Part shown: positions 23,850 through 32,521 of the stretch, one piece after another
How the letters are laid out: each line of letters starts with the position of its first letter
How positions within the stretch are numbered: position 1 is the stretch's first letter
DNA from: Microcaldota archaeon
Lineage (GTDB): Archaea; Micrarchaeota; Micrarchaeia; Micrarchaeales; Micrarchaeaceae
DNA length: 42,442 nucleotides
Direction: 5' to 3'
NCBI GenBank assembly: GCA_021822165.1
Contig: JAKARM010000001.1
Location: forward strand, 1-42,442
Program-made: the position numbers and the translations under genes
The notes under the pieces: model-generated
What the model saw: only the letters and a program-made list of their open reading frames with translations
The model's database searches: none
What the model was told of the DNA's origin: nothing

Positions 23850-24251
23850 CTAGTATACCTTTATTTTATTCCCTACTTTTAGACCGTATTCCCTTATGAA
23901 CCCGTGTCTTGCCTCTATTATGTACTTGGCGTCTGAAGAAGGAGTAAATACCCTGCACCGAAAGGATTTGCATGGCCTTGCATTACTGACGTAATCGATA
24001 ATTGTTCCAGAAGAATCGGCCCACAATACGTCTATGGAAAAAAACATATTTCGCATCCATATCCCGTGTCTCGCAGGATATGAAAAGATGAAAAGCATGC
24101 ACTCCCCACCCTCTAAGTTTTTTACATACATAAGTCCCAAAAGCCGTTTTATGAAGGAATCCGCAATAATCGCCTTGACGACACGACCTCCCACCCTTAT
24201 GCGTCCTGTCTTGTATTTCTGACAGCTTTTAAACAGCTTCAAGAGAAACAT
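23850..24251 (-). CDS. DUF192 family protein
   Basis: 133 residues matching DUF192: 'SFIKRLLGLMYVKNLEGGE', 'MLFIFSYPARHGIWMRNM' (usually FWMKNT), 'SIDVLWADSSGTI', 'ARPCKSF' and 'YIIEARHGFIREYGLKVGNKI'. The family's function is not known; many bacterial and some archaeal members carry a signal peptide, but none is clear here. The ATG is 9 nt downstream of the P5C dehydrogenase stop on the same strand, so the two are probably co-transcribed. Confidence 0.85.
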   Translation of the reverse strand: MFLLKLFKSCQKYKTGRIRVGGRVVKAIIADSFIKRLLGLMYVKNLEGGECMLFIFSYPARHGIWMRNMFFSIDVLWADSSGTIIDYVSNARPCKSFRCRVFTPSSDAKYIIEARHGFIREYGLKVGNKIKVY

Positions 24252-24260
24252 GGAGGGCCC

Positions 24261-25883
24261 TTATTGCGTTACGGATATGCTTTGCTCATGCATGAACTGC
24301 TGAAGATAGAATTTGCTTCCTGTGCCTTTCCCGGTGAGTCCGCTGCCCTTCCACCCCACAAATGTATGCAGACCAACCATAGCACCGGTTGTTGCGCTAA
24401 TACGCCTATTTACATATATTGTACCGGCTTCTATACCATCGGTAAATTCGCGTATTTCTTTTTTGTTCTTGCTATATAATCCTGCCGTGAGCCCGTACTC
24501 CGTGCCGTTCGCTTTCTGCAAAGCTTCGCCGATGGTTTTGAATGTGTCAATAAGGAGTATTGGCACGAACAACTCCTTCGAAAAAAGCTTGTTGTCATGT
24601 TTCAAATCAGCTATTGTGGGTTCGACATAAAATCCCGATTCTTGGGAAACCACCCTTTCCCCTCCATAAAGTATCCTCCCTGACTTCTTTATCTCTTCTA
24701 CAGAGTCGACATATACCTTGTAAGCATTCTCACTTATAAGGGGTCCGGTATAAAATCGTTTTTCCAAAGGATTTCCAACCTGCATGTTCCTTGTTTTTTC
24801 TATGAGTTTGCTTATGAATATGTCTTTCACAGATTCATGGACGTATACCCTTGATAATGCGCTGCATTTTTGACCTGAAAAACCAAATGCCGCACTGGCA
24901 ACACCTGTCGCCGCATCGTCAATATTTGCGTATTTTGATACTATTGCCGGATTCTTCCCGCCCATTTCCACAACAAAGACCTTCTGGTGACCAGCAGCAT
25001 ATGTCTTTGATATCATGCCCAATCCAACCCCCTTTGAACCAGTAAATGCTATACCGCTTACATCGGGATTCGATACCAGTTCATCTCCGACTTCGGATCC
25101 AGGCCCGGTCAAGTAATTGAAAACCCCGTCTGGGACCCCGGCCAGTTTAAGCAGGCTGTAGATTTTATACCCGGTGAGCATTGACATGTTGTCAGTGGAA
25201 GAGGGTTTGAATACCACAGTATTCCCAGTTATCATTGCGCCGACGCTCATCCCGACAGAAATGGATATGGGGAAATTGAAGGGGGCTATTATTCCGAATA
25301 CGCCATATGGCTTCATTTCTATGATTACCTTCTCCATGTCTGAAGGGGCGCCTTGAAACCCAGCACTAACGGTAACAGAACTCTGGGGCATCTTTGTCTT
25401 ACGCGAGAACCCCTTATTAGATAGAATTTCCACAGAATAGTACCTCATGAAGTCTATTGCCTCATCAACTTCGCCCATTGATTCATAGCGGGACTTGGCA
25501 TTCTCATAACTGAGTATCGCAGCCAACTCGAACTTGTTCTTCGAAAACAAAGCCGCAGCATCCAGGAATATCTTCGCCCTTTCCTTATAACCTGTTTGTT
25601 TCCATTTTGCGAACGCTTTCTTCGCCTCGGCCACGGCAGCCTTTGCATGTTCCCTTGTCCCTTTTTGGAAATAACCAATAATGGTCCCGTTTATTGGAGA
25701 ACGCTCTGAAAGCAATTCAGTGGAGAAAACCTCTTGTCCACCTATGAATAATGGGTGCTTTGCACCGAACTCTGACTTTACTTTCTTTACTGCGCTATCG
25801 AATAGATTGTCAAATTCCGATTCCTTTCCAGACTCCATGAACTTCTTGTAGGTAAATTCATTTTCAAATATTATCTTTTCCAT
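24261..25883 (-). CDS. 1-pyrroline-5-carboxylate dehydrogenase (ALDH superfamily)
   Basis: NAD(P)-dependent aldehyde dehydrogenase of 540 residues that most resembles the P5C dehydrogenase (RocA) branch. Numbering from the ATG at 25883: 'FKPSS' Lys226, 'TGS' at 281-283, 'VEMGGKNP' Glu306 and 'SGQKCSALSR' catalytic Cys340. The C-terminal 'RRISATTGAMVGLHTFVG' and 'GTGSKFYLQQFMHEQS' are the signature that separates P5CDH from other ALDHs. It should oxidise glutamate-5-semialdehyde to glutamate, completing proline breakdown with the proline dehydrogenase at 33965-34822. The ATG at 25883 was preferred to 25973, since the extra 30 residues look like promoter sequence. Confidence 0.87.
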   Translation of the reverse strand: MEKIIFENEFTYKKFMESGKESEFDNLFDSAVKKVKSEFGAKHPLFIGGQEVFSTELLSERSPINGTIIGYFQKGTREHAKAAVAEAKKAFAKWKQTGYKERAKIFLDAAALFSKNKFELAAILSYENAKSRYESMGEVDEAIDFMRYYSVEILSNKGFSRKTKMPQSSVTVSAGFQGAPSDMEKVIIEMKPYGVFGIIAPFNFPISISVGMSVGAMITGNTVVFKPSSTDNMSMLTGYKIYSLLKLAGVPDGVFNYLTGPGSEVGDELVSNPDVSGIAFTGSKGVGLGMISKTYAAGHQKVFVVEMGGKNPAIVSKYANIDDAATGVASAAFGFSGQKCSALSRVYVHESVKDIFISKLIEKTRNMQVGNPLEKRFYTGPLISENAYKVYVDSVEEIKKSGRILYGGERVVSQESGFYVEPTIADLKHDNKLFSKELFVPILLIDTFKTIGEALQKANGTEYGLTAGLYSKNKKEIREFTDGIEAGTIYVNRRISATTGAMVGLHTFVGWKGSGLTGKGTGSKFYLQQFMHEQSISVTQ

Positions 25884-26022
25884 AGTTATCAAACCCGGGT
25901 ATTTATCAATATTAAGGAATACCTTTAAACTATTTATTATGTTATGGTATGGATCCGATTGCCACACTGGCATAAAGTGCCGAACATAACCTGTAGCTGC
26001 TATCGGATTTTACTGCATAATG

Positions 26023-26030
26023 TTTAAATA
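26023..26030 (+). promoter_or_regulatory. TATA box of the suf operon
   Basis: TTTAAATA predicts a transcript start near 26053, giving a leader of about 19 nt with GGTG at 26063-26066 before the sufB ATG at 26072. The palindrome-like TTATAACTCAGTTATAA (26044-26060), containing TTATAA at both ends, overlaps the predicted start and could be an operator. Confidence 0.5.
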
Positions 26031-26071
26031 TCTCTTTGAAAAATTATAACTCAGTTATAAAAGGTGCCATA

Positions 26072-27493
26072 ATGCAAGCGATAGAGGAACACATAACGCT
26101 GGAAGATGGCAACTATTCTGAGGATTATGGATTTAGCGAATCGACGGACAATTACGCATTCATCACAGATAAAGGCATAAATGAGGATGTAGTTAGAGAG
26201 ATATCGAAACAGAAGGGCGAACCGGAATGGCTTCTGGATATGAGATTAAACGCCTATAGGGTATTTGAGGGTAAAAAAACCCCAGGATGGGGGGCCGAAC
26301 TGGATAAAATCGACTTTAACGATATATATTACTATTTGAGACCGAGCAAAAAACCAAAGAGCAACAGTTGGGACGAGGTCCCAGAAGAGATAAAAAGGAC
26401 ATTCGACAGGCTGGGTATCCCGGAAGCCGAAAGGAAGTTCTTCGGAGGGGCCGAGATACAGTACGATTCCGAGGTCGTATATTCGAGTGTAAAGACTGAT
26501 CTTGAAAAACAAGGAGTCATATTTATAAGCACCGATGAAGCTGTCAAAAAACACCCAGAGATGTTAAGAAAATACTTCGGAAAGGTTGTGCCGCCGTCAG
26601 ACAACAAATTCGCCGCATTGAATACGGCAGTTTGGAGCGGTGGCAGTTTTATATACGTGCCGAAGGACATCAAGGTCTCAATGCCTTTACAAGCGTATTT
26701 TAGGATAAATGCAGAGAAGGCAGGACAATTTGAACGGACATTGATAATAGCTGACGAGGGGAGTGAAGTAACATATATAGAAGGATGCACTGCTCCGATA
26801 TATTTAAGTTCGTCGCTCCATGCTGCGGTTGTTGAGATAGTTGCGATGAAAGGTGCCCATGTTAGATATGTAACAGTTCAAAATTGGTCTAAAAACGTAT
26901 ATAACCTAGTTACGCAGAGGGCATTCGCATACGAGAACGCACATATGGAATGGATAGATGCGAATATCGGTAGCATGACAAATATGAAATACCCAAGCGT
27001 ATATTTGAAAGGGGAGGGGGCGAGGGGAGAGGTGCTTTCTATAGCCATTGCAGGGAAGGGACAGATACAGGATACGGGGGGGAAGATATACCACCTTGCA
27101 AACAACACAACATCGAGAATAGTATCTAAAAGCGTTTCTAAGGACAGCGGAATAACTACGTATAGAGGGTTGTTGTACGTGGATGAAAATGCTTCTAACG
27201 TAAAATCGTCTGTTCGGTGTGATGCCTTGTTGCTGGACGAAAACGCACGGACAAATACCTATCCGTATAACGAAGTGAGGGCAAACGATGCAAAGGTGAG
27301 CCATGAGGCCACCCTGGGCAGGTTGGGGGAGGATCAGCTATTTTACCTTATGTCCAGGGGATTGTCAGAGGATGATTCCGTGGCAACGATAGTTCTTGGC
27401 TTCATAGATCCGCTAGTCAAGGTACTGCCACTCGAATATTCTGTAGAACTTAAGAGATTGATAAAGCTTGACACATCTAATTCAATAGGCTAG
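26072..27493 (+). CDS. sufB: Fe-S cluster assembly scaffold SufB
   Basis: 473-residue beta-helical scaffold that builds Fe-S clusters in the SufBCD complex. Seen: 'GIPEAERKFFGGAEIQYDSE', 'WSGGSFIYVPKDIKVSMPLQ', 'YIEGCTAPIY', 'SSVRCDALLLDENARTNTYP' (the conserved Cys region) and 'HEATLGRLGEDQLFYLMSRG'. The start at 26072 rests on the GGTG site 5 nt upstream; the TTG at 26036 is less likely. It is the first gene of a six-gene operon. The operon looks more AT-rich than the ribosomal cluster at 5.8-9.4 kb. Confidence 0.95.
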   Translation: MQAIEEHITLEDGNYSEDYGFSESTDNYAFITDKGINEDVVREISKQKGEPEWLLDMRLNAYRVFEGKKTPGWGAELDKIDFNDIYYYLRPSKKPKSNSWDEVPEEIKRTFDRLGIPEAERKFFGGAEIQYDSEVVYSSVKTDLEKQGVIFISTDEAVKKHPEMLRKYFGKVVPPSDNKFAALNTAVWSGGSFIYVPKDIKVSMPLQAYFRINAEKAGQFERTLIIADEGSEVTYIEGCTAPIYLSSSLHAAVVEIVAMKGAHVRYVTVQNWSKNVYNLVTQRAFAYENAHMEWIDANIGSMTNMKYPSVYLKGEGARGEVLSIAIAGKGQIQDTGGKIYHLANNTTSRIVSKSVSKDSGITTYRGLLYVDENASNVKSSVRCDALLLDENARTNTYPYNEVRANDAKVSHEATLGRLGEDQLFYLMSRGLSEDDSVATIVLGFIDPLVKVLPLEYSVELKRLIKLDTSNSIG

Positions 27494-27512
27494 CCATACG
27501 CATGGTTTTTAC

Positions 27513-28715
27513 ATGGATTACAATAAATACAAGAATGAATCAAAAGCACAGTTCTTGGATTCCTGTCAGGAAAGCAATAGTATATATAAGAGGCACTTTT
27601 TAGACATGGGGGAGGAAGTTAATGCCGCAATAAGTTTCGCGGACATAAAAGAGAGTAAACACGCAATAGGATCAAAGGCAAACAACGGTTTCGACGCCGT
27701 CATAACAGATGGCGATTTAACATATAACAATACCGAGGCCATATCAGTCGATGACATCGCAGAGATGAAGGATGGGTTTTACGAGAAAATGCTTTTATCC
27801 GGAAAGGGAAATAAACTTATCTCTATGATTAATGCATTTTCCAGAAAAGTCATAACTATAGAGGTACCAAGCAGAAAACATGCGGACCTTAAGGTGCTCT
27901 TCGAAAATCACAAGATGTTTAGTGCCGCAGTGATGATGATAAAGCTTAACGAAGGGTCATCCATAGACATATTTGAACTGCACCAATCAAAAAGCGCAGC
28001 GGGGTCGGTTATTTCTATTGCACACGTGATAGAGGTCGGAGAACATGCTGGAGGTGAAATAAACATATTACATAATGAAGAAATGCACACAAACATAATA
28101 TCGCTTTTCGATTGTTCCGTTGGGAAAAAGGGGTCAATAAAAGCGAACCTCGCATATGTTGGCGGATCGAAAACCATATCGAGAAACAACATTAAAACAC
28201 CTGGAGAAGATTCAAACACACAGATAAATGAGGTTGTTGTCGGTTCGGGTCAGCAAAAATTCGACATATATACATATATGGAAAATACGCAGGCGAGAAC
28301 ATCGTGTTGCTCCGATGCCAGAGCAATAATGGCAGAAAACAGCAGGTGTTACATAAAGGGGTTTGCCAAGGTCCTAAAAGGGGCAAAAAAGTCAAAATCG
28401 CACATAAAGGAATATGGGATCATATTAGATAGGGGAGCGCACATTGATATGATACCGGATATGTCGATTGAGGAGAGCGATGTAGATGCCACACATCTTG
28501 GCCAAACAGCCCCGATAAGCGAGGAGATGCTATTTTACATAATGAGCAAAGGATTAAACAAAACAACCGCACAGGGATTGGTGGCAGAAGAATACTCTTC
28601 AGGGATATTATCGAATATTAAAGACGCCGAAATAAGAAAAATAATTGCTGGACCCATACGCAGAAAGATTTATAGGGCATTAGAGAGCGATGTTGAAAAA
28701 AGCCAACAGGGGTGA
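27513..28715 (+). CDS. sufD: SufD-like Fe-S assembly protein
   Basis: 400 residues, paralogous to SufB and 19 nt downstream of it. The C-terminal half has the shared beta-helix end: 'RAIMAENSRCYIKGFAKVLKGA', 'AHIDMIPDMSIEESDVDATH', 'GQTAPISEEMLFYIMSKGL'. The N-terminal half is divergent, as usual for SufD. The conserved His ('DATHLGQ') used at the SufB-SufD interface is present. Its stop codon overlaps the ribosome binding site of the HTH gene. Confidence 0.9.
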   Translation: MDYNKYKNESKAQFLDSCQESNSIYKRHFLDMGEEVNAAISFADIKESKHAIGSKANNGFDAVITDGDLTYNNTEAISVDDIAEMKDGFYEKMLLSGKGNKLISMINAFSRKVITIEVPSRKHADLKVLFENHKMFSAAVMMIKLNEGSSIDIFELHQSKSAAGSVISIAHVIEVGEHAGGEINILHNEEMHTNIISLFDCSVGKKGSIKANLAYVGGSKTISRNNIKTPGEDSNTQINEVVVGSGQQKFDIYTYMENTQARTSCCSDARAIMAENSRCYIKGFAKVLKGAKKSKSHIKEYGIILDRGAHIDMIPDMSIEESDVDATHLGQTAPISEEMLFYIMSKGLNKTTAQGLVAEEYSSGILSNIKDAEIRKIIAGPIRRKIYRALESDVEKSQQG

Positions 28716-28728
28716 TTTGATTAACAGA

Positions 28729-29037
28729 ATGCACGATAAGATTGTAAAGGAGCTATTGCCGGCAGTAAAGCTAAAGGTTAGCAAAGAGATGGCAAGAAAC
28801 CACAACCTAACGCAAACCGAGATAGCGGACATGATAGGTATTACACAGGCCGCGATTAGCAAGTACATCAATGGCAAGTATTCTAAAAAATTGCAGTATA
28901 TGGAGTCAAAAGTCAGCAACAGAGAAATAGCACGACTTGCCAGCGAAATCATAACCGGAGATGAAATAAAAGCACAAAAAAGGATATGCGGAATATGTTA
29001 TGAAAATTTCCATACGGATTGCACAATCAAAAAATAA
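28729..29037 (+). CDS. XRE-type HTH regulator with Cys-rich tail, inside suf operon
   Basis: 102 residues from the ATG at 28729, preceded by GGTGAT (28711-28716); the frame is open back to 28690, inside sufD. Residues 10-55 form a helix-turn-helix: 'LTQTEIADMIGITQAAISKYI' is a textbook XRE pattern. The C-terminal tail has Cys87-x2-Cys90 and Cys98, with His95 between them, the only cysteines in the protein. From memory it resembles archaeal COG2522-type regulators, which also end in a CxxC motif. Lying between sufD and sufC, it is a strong candidate for an Fe-S or redox sensor controlling the operon, but cluster binding is inference. Confidence 0.85.
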   Translation: MHDKIVKELLPAVKLKVSKEMARNHNLTQTEIADMIGITQAAISKYINGKYSKKLQYMESKVSNREIARLASEIITGDEIKAQKRICGICYENFHTDCTIKK

Positions 29038-29046
29038 GGTGTTACG

Positions 29047-29781
29047 ATGATGCTAGAAATAAAAAACTTAGAGGCAGAAATGGGGGAAAATAAAATATTA
29101 AAGGGGCTGAATTTGGAAGTCAACGAGAAGGAGATGCATGTTATAATGGGCCCGAATGGTTCGGGAAAAACCACCCTTACAAAGGCAATTATGGGCCACC
29201 CATCATTAAAGGTAACCGGAGGGGACATTTTAATCGATAAAAAGAGCATCAAAGGTCTTCCGCCAGATGAAAGGGCACGCCTGGGTTTGTTTTTGCAGTT
29301 CCAAAATCCAATAGAAATAGAAGGTGCAGGATTTATAACATTTATACGCACTGCCAAAGATGCTAGAAATGGAGGCCTCACGGACGTTAAAGGACTAATA
29401 AGCAGGATTAAGGAATATTCGAAAGAGCTGGGGATAGAGGATAAAATATTGGAACGGGGCATAAATCAAGGATTTTCAGGAGGGGAAAAGAAAAAAAGCG
29501 AAATTTTGCAAATGGCGTTGCTTGAACCAAAAATATCAATCCTTGATGAACCTGATTCGGGGCTTGATATTGACTCGTTAAAAATCGTCGCGGGATTCAT
29601 AAACAGGAGATTTGAAGAGACCGAAGGGGGATTTATCATAATAACGCATTACAATAGAATGTTGGCATACATAAAACCAAAATTTGTCCACATAATGATG
29701 GATGGAAAGATAGTCGCATCAGGAGGACCAGAATTAATAGAGAGGGTAGAAAGGGATGGTTATGATTCTTTTAAGGTATAG
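29047..29781 (+). CDS. sufC: Fe-S assembly ATPase SufC
   Basis: ABC-type ATPase of the SufBCD complex, 244 residues. Walker A 'GPNGSGKTT' (35-43), Q-loop 'LQFQNP' (83-88), signature 'FSGGEKKKSE' (143-152), Walker B 'ISILDEPDSGLD' (163-174) and 'ITHY' as H-loop are all intact. The KKSE after the signature and the DSGLD D-loop are characteristic of SufC. GGTG (29038-29041) precedes the ATG. It sits after the HTH gene, not before sufB as in most bacterial and many archaeal operons. Confidence 0.96.
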   Translation: MMLEIKNLEAEMGENKILKGLNLEVNEKEMHVIMGPNGSGKTTLTKAIMGHPSLKVTGGDILIDKKSIKGLPPDERARLGLFLQFQNPIEIEGAGFITFIRTAKDARNGGLTDVKGLISRIKEYSKELGIEDKILERGINQGFSGGEKKKSEILQMALLEPKISILDEPDSGLDIDSLKIVAGFINRRFEETEGGFIIITHYNRMLAYIKPKFVHIMMDGKIVASGGPELIERVERDGYDSFKV

Positions 29782-29783
29782 AC

Positions 29784-31037
29784 ATGACGGAATATAACGT
29801 TGAACGGATTAGGGAGGACTTCCCAATACTGAAAAGCAAGATGAATGGGCACCTACTGGCATATTTGGACAATGCCGCCACTTCCCAAAGACCTAATCAG
29901 GTAATCGATAGTGTGACGAGTTTTTATAGAGAATATAATGCAAATGTCCACAGGGGAATATATTCAATATCAGAAAGGGCAACAGAAGCATATGAAGAAT
30001 CAAAACTCAAAGTTTCAAAATTTATCAATAGCGAGTCGATTAAGGAAATAATATACACAAGAAACACTACCGAATCGATAAATCTTGTTGCACTGGGCAA
30101 AGGCAGCGAATGCATAGGCAAGGATGACCACATATTGATAACCATGATGGAACATCACAGCAACATAGTGCCATGGCAATTGTTGGCTAAAAGGACAAAA
30201 GGGATACTAGATTATGTGGGGTTGGACACTAATGGATCTGGATTGGATATGGAAAACGTCAAGGAAATGTTGGAAAAGGAACCTAAAATCGTCTCAATTT
30301 CCCATGTATCAAATATTCTTGGCACAATAAACGACGTCAAAGAGATATCGAAACTTGCACATAAACATGGTGCGTTGGTCGTCGTGGATGGGGCACAATC
30401 AGTCCCACACATAAAAATTGATGTAAAGGAGATAAAGTGCGATTTTCTGGCTTTTTCTGGACATAAGATGCTGGCCCCTTCAGGCATAGGCGTACTATAT
30501 GGAAGGGAGGAAATATTAGAGGAGATGGAACCCGTTATAGGGGGAGGAGATATGATAAGGACCGTTGGGATGCATGACGCCACATGGAATGACCTTCCAT
30601 GGAAATTTGAAGCAGGCACGCCAAATATAGAGGGAGGGATAGGCATGGGGGCTGCGATTGATTATCTTGGCCGACTAGGCATGGAAAACATAGAAGCATA
30701 CGAAAGGAAGCTAACAGAACATGCGATTGCCAAAATGAAAAATATACCTGGATTAAGGATATATGGAATAACCGACGGGGCGAACATAGGGAGGATAGGG
30801 GTTGTATCCTTTACGATTGAGGGTATACACCCACACGATCTGGCAAGCATTTTAGATAATGACGGAATAGCGATAAGGGCAGGGCATAACTGTGCAATGC
30901 CCCTGGTAAGACAGATCCTGAACAATAACGCAGTGGCAAGAATGAGCTTCTATATATACAATACAATAGAGGAGGTAGACAGGGCTGTGGAGTCCCTTGA
31001 AAGAGCCGTAGCAATATTCAAGAGACAGGGTGGTTAA
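29784..31037 (+). CDS. sufS: Cysteine desulfurase SufS
   Basis: PLP enzyme that takes sulfur from cysteine for Fe-S assembly, 417 residues. Seen: 'YLDNAATSQRP' (27-37), 'TRNTTESINLVA', 'MEHHSNIVPWQ' with the PLP-stacking His, 'VVVDGAQS' (Asp202), the PLP lysine in 'SGHKMLAPSGIGVLYG' (Lys228), and the sulfur-accepting Cys369 in 'RAGHNCAMPL'. The length and loop fit group II (SufS/CsdA) enzymes. It starts 2 nt after sufC and directly abuts sufU. Confidence 0.96.
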   Translation: MTEYNVERIREDFPILKSKMNGHLLAYLDNAATSQRPNQVIDSVTSFYREYNANVHRGIYSISERATEAYEESKLKVSKFINSESIKEIIYTRNTTESINLVALGKGSECIGKDDHILITMMEHHSNIVPWQLLAKRTKGILDYVGLDTNGSGLDMENVKEMLEKEPKIVSISHVSNILGTINDVKEISKLAHKHGALVVVDGAQSVPHIKIDVKEIKCDFLAFSGHKMLAPSGIGVLYGREEILEEMEPVIGGGDMIRTVGMHDATWNDLPWKFEAGTPNIEGGIGMGAAIDYLGRLGMENIEAYERKLTEHAIAKMKNIPGLRIYGITDGANIGRIGVVSFTIEGIHPHDLASILDNDGIAIRAGHNCAMPLVRQILNNNAVARMSFYIYNTIEEVDRAVESLERAVAIFKRQGG

Positions 31038-31421
31038 ATGCCGATGGACCTTTATGCGGAAGAGATCATAGCGCATTATGAACATCCCCACAACAGGGGA
31101 AAGATAGATTTGCCAAATCTAAGCACAAGGGAGTATAACCCCGTATGTGGAGATGACATAACGGTATACATCCTGCTGGAGAAAGGACGCATAATTGAAA
31201 TAAAATTTGAAGGAGACGGATGTGCGATAAGCATGGCCAGTGCAAGCATGGTTACAGATTATGTAAAGGGCAAAACGGTAAAGGATGTTGAAAACATGGA
31301 TGCTAAAACCATAATAGGGCTCATAGGGGTGGATCCGGGCCCGGCAAGGTTAAAATGCGCAATATTGCCGTTGAAGGCAATAAAAAATGCACTCAAAAAG
31401 CTTCCGCCAGACACCACATGA
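31038..31421 (+). CDS. sufU: IscU/SufU-like scaffold or sulfur-transfer protein
   Basis: 127 residues. Seen: 'YEHPHNRGKID' (14-24), 'NPVCGDD' with Cys37 and Asp39, 'EGDGCAISMASAS' with Cys62, and 'RLKCAILPL' with Cys107: the three cysteines of the IscU fold. It begins right after the sufS stop. The SufU type activates SufS by taking the persulfide; the IscU type holds a cluster. Adjacency to sufS favours SufU, but the sequence alone does not decide. It is the last suf gene. T-rich sequence (31472-31500) follows. Confidence 0.92.
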   Translation: MPMDLYAEEIIAHYEHPHNRGKIDLPNLSTREYNPVCGDDITVYILLEKGRIIEIKFEGDGCAISMASASMVTDYVKGKTVKDVENMDAKTIIGLIGVDPGPARLKCAILPLKAIKNALKKLPPDTT

Positions 31422-31508
31422 TATCAGAGACTCTCTTTTCATCATTAATCAGAAATACCTCGGCTCATCACGTAGTATGGTTCTTTTTATCCACTTTTAT
31501 GCTTTATG

Positions 31509-32372
31509 CTAGATAACCAGATAGTACATTGCTGCCAACAAAATTAAAGTGATAGCTATTTTTTTATAAAGATGTTTTTCATTGAAGATCGTCCCGCCTA
31601 CAAAAATCGTAACAAGTATGTATATACTGTTTCTTACAGGAGATATCAGGCTTACGAATGCCGACGACACTGCCATGTAGTAAGTTATCCTGTATCCGAT
31701 CGTCAATAATGCTATCACCGGTATGGAGAACCGGTATTGTGAAAGGTTCTTTACCATCTCTCCGAACCCGCCAAACTTGAGTACCATGAATATACTGAGA
31801 TTGAGGGCTATGAAAGCTTCGACTAATATAAAATAGGTAAATATGTTGATGCCTAAAGTAAACAAGTATTTCATCAGTATGGTCCCAAATGCTGTAAGAA
31901 GGGAATCCAACAGGATTATCCAGATGTATTTATTACTGTCAAACGCCTTGTCCCCCGCACTTGTTTTGAATAGCAGAAGATACGTGCATATTATCATTAT
32001 CCCTATCCCCACATATTGGGTCAGGAAAAGCTGTTCATGAAGCAATGGAAGGGCTAATAACACTACAAATATAGCAGGTATAGAACTGAATATTGGGGAT
32101 GCAACAGTTATGCTGCCATGCCTGAATACCTTTGCTGTAAGAAGATAGGTAACGGTTGAGACCAAACTTAAGAGGTATACTGCAACAATATCGAATAAAG
32201 TAACATGAAAGTTGGCGAAAGGCAGGAAAACGAGCGATATAACCAGTATCACCAGGGAAAATGTTGCACTGTAGACGGTAGCATGATCATGCTTTAACGT
32301 ATTTTTTTCCAGGATGGTAGCAGTACCCATAAGGAGCGATGAGATCAGCACCAAATAGTACCACTGGACCAT
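31509..32372 (-). CDS. EamA/DMT-family transporter
   Basis: 287-residue membrane protein with ten hydrophobic segments in two five-helix halves, as in drug/metabolite transporters. Seen: 'LISSLLMGTATILEKNTLKH' at the N-terminus and 'SPIFSSIPAIFVVLLALPLLHE' near the end of the first half, with an equivalent 'SPVRNSIYILVTIFVGGTIFNE' in the second half. Substrate unknown. It is convergent with the suf operon and lies downstream of tRNA-Gln on the same strand. Confidence 0.82.
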   Translation of the reverse strand: MVQWYYLVLISSLLMGTATILEKNTLKHDHATVYSATFSLVILVISLVFLPFANFHVTLFDIVAVYLLSLVSTVTYLLTAKVFRHGSITVASPIFSSIPAIFVVLLALPLLHEQLFLTQYVGIGIMIICTYLLLFKTSAGDKAFDSNKYIWIILLDSLLTAFGTILMKYLFTLGINIFTYFILVEAFIALNLSIFMVLKFGGFGEMVKNLSQYRFSIPVIALLTIGYRITYYMAVSSAFVSLISPVRNSIYILVTIFVGGTIFNEKHLYKKIAITLILLAAMYYLVI

Positions 32373-32406
32373 AAGATTACCATGAATGTTTACCGCATAT
32401 TAAATA

Positions 32407-32479
32407 TAGCCCCGACCGGATTTGAACCGATGTATGCGGGTCCAAAGCCCGCAGTCCTTGGCCACTAGACGACGGGGCT
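32407..32479 (-). tRNA. tRNA-Gln (anticodon TTG), intron-less
   Basis: Acceptor AGCCCCG (32479-32473) pairs with CGGGGCT (32414-32408), discriminator A. The D arm is GTC/GAC, the anticodon arm GCGGG-CTTTGGA-CCCGC reads TTG, and the T arm is ATCGG-TTCAAAT-CCGGT. All arms close without an intron. CCA is not encoded. Confidence 0.95.
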
Positions 32480-32521
32480 ATCGCACATACAATAACAATT
32501 AACGGATATTTATAAGGTAGG

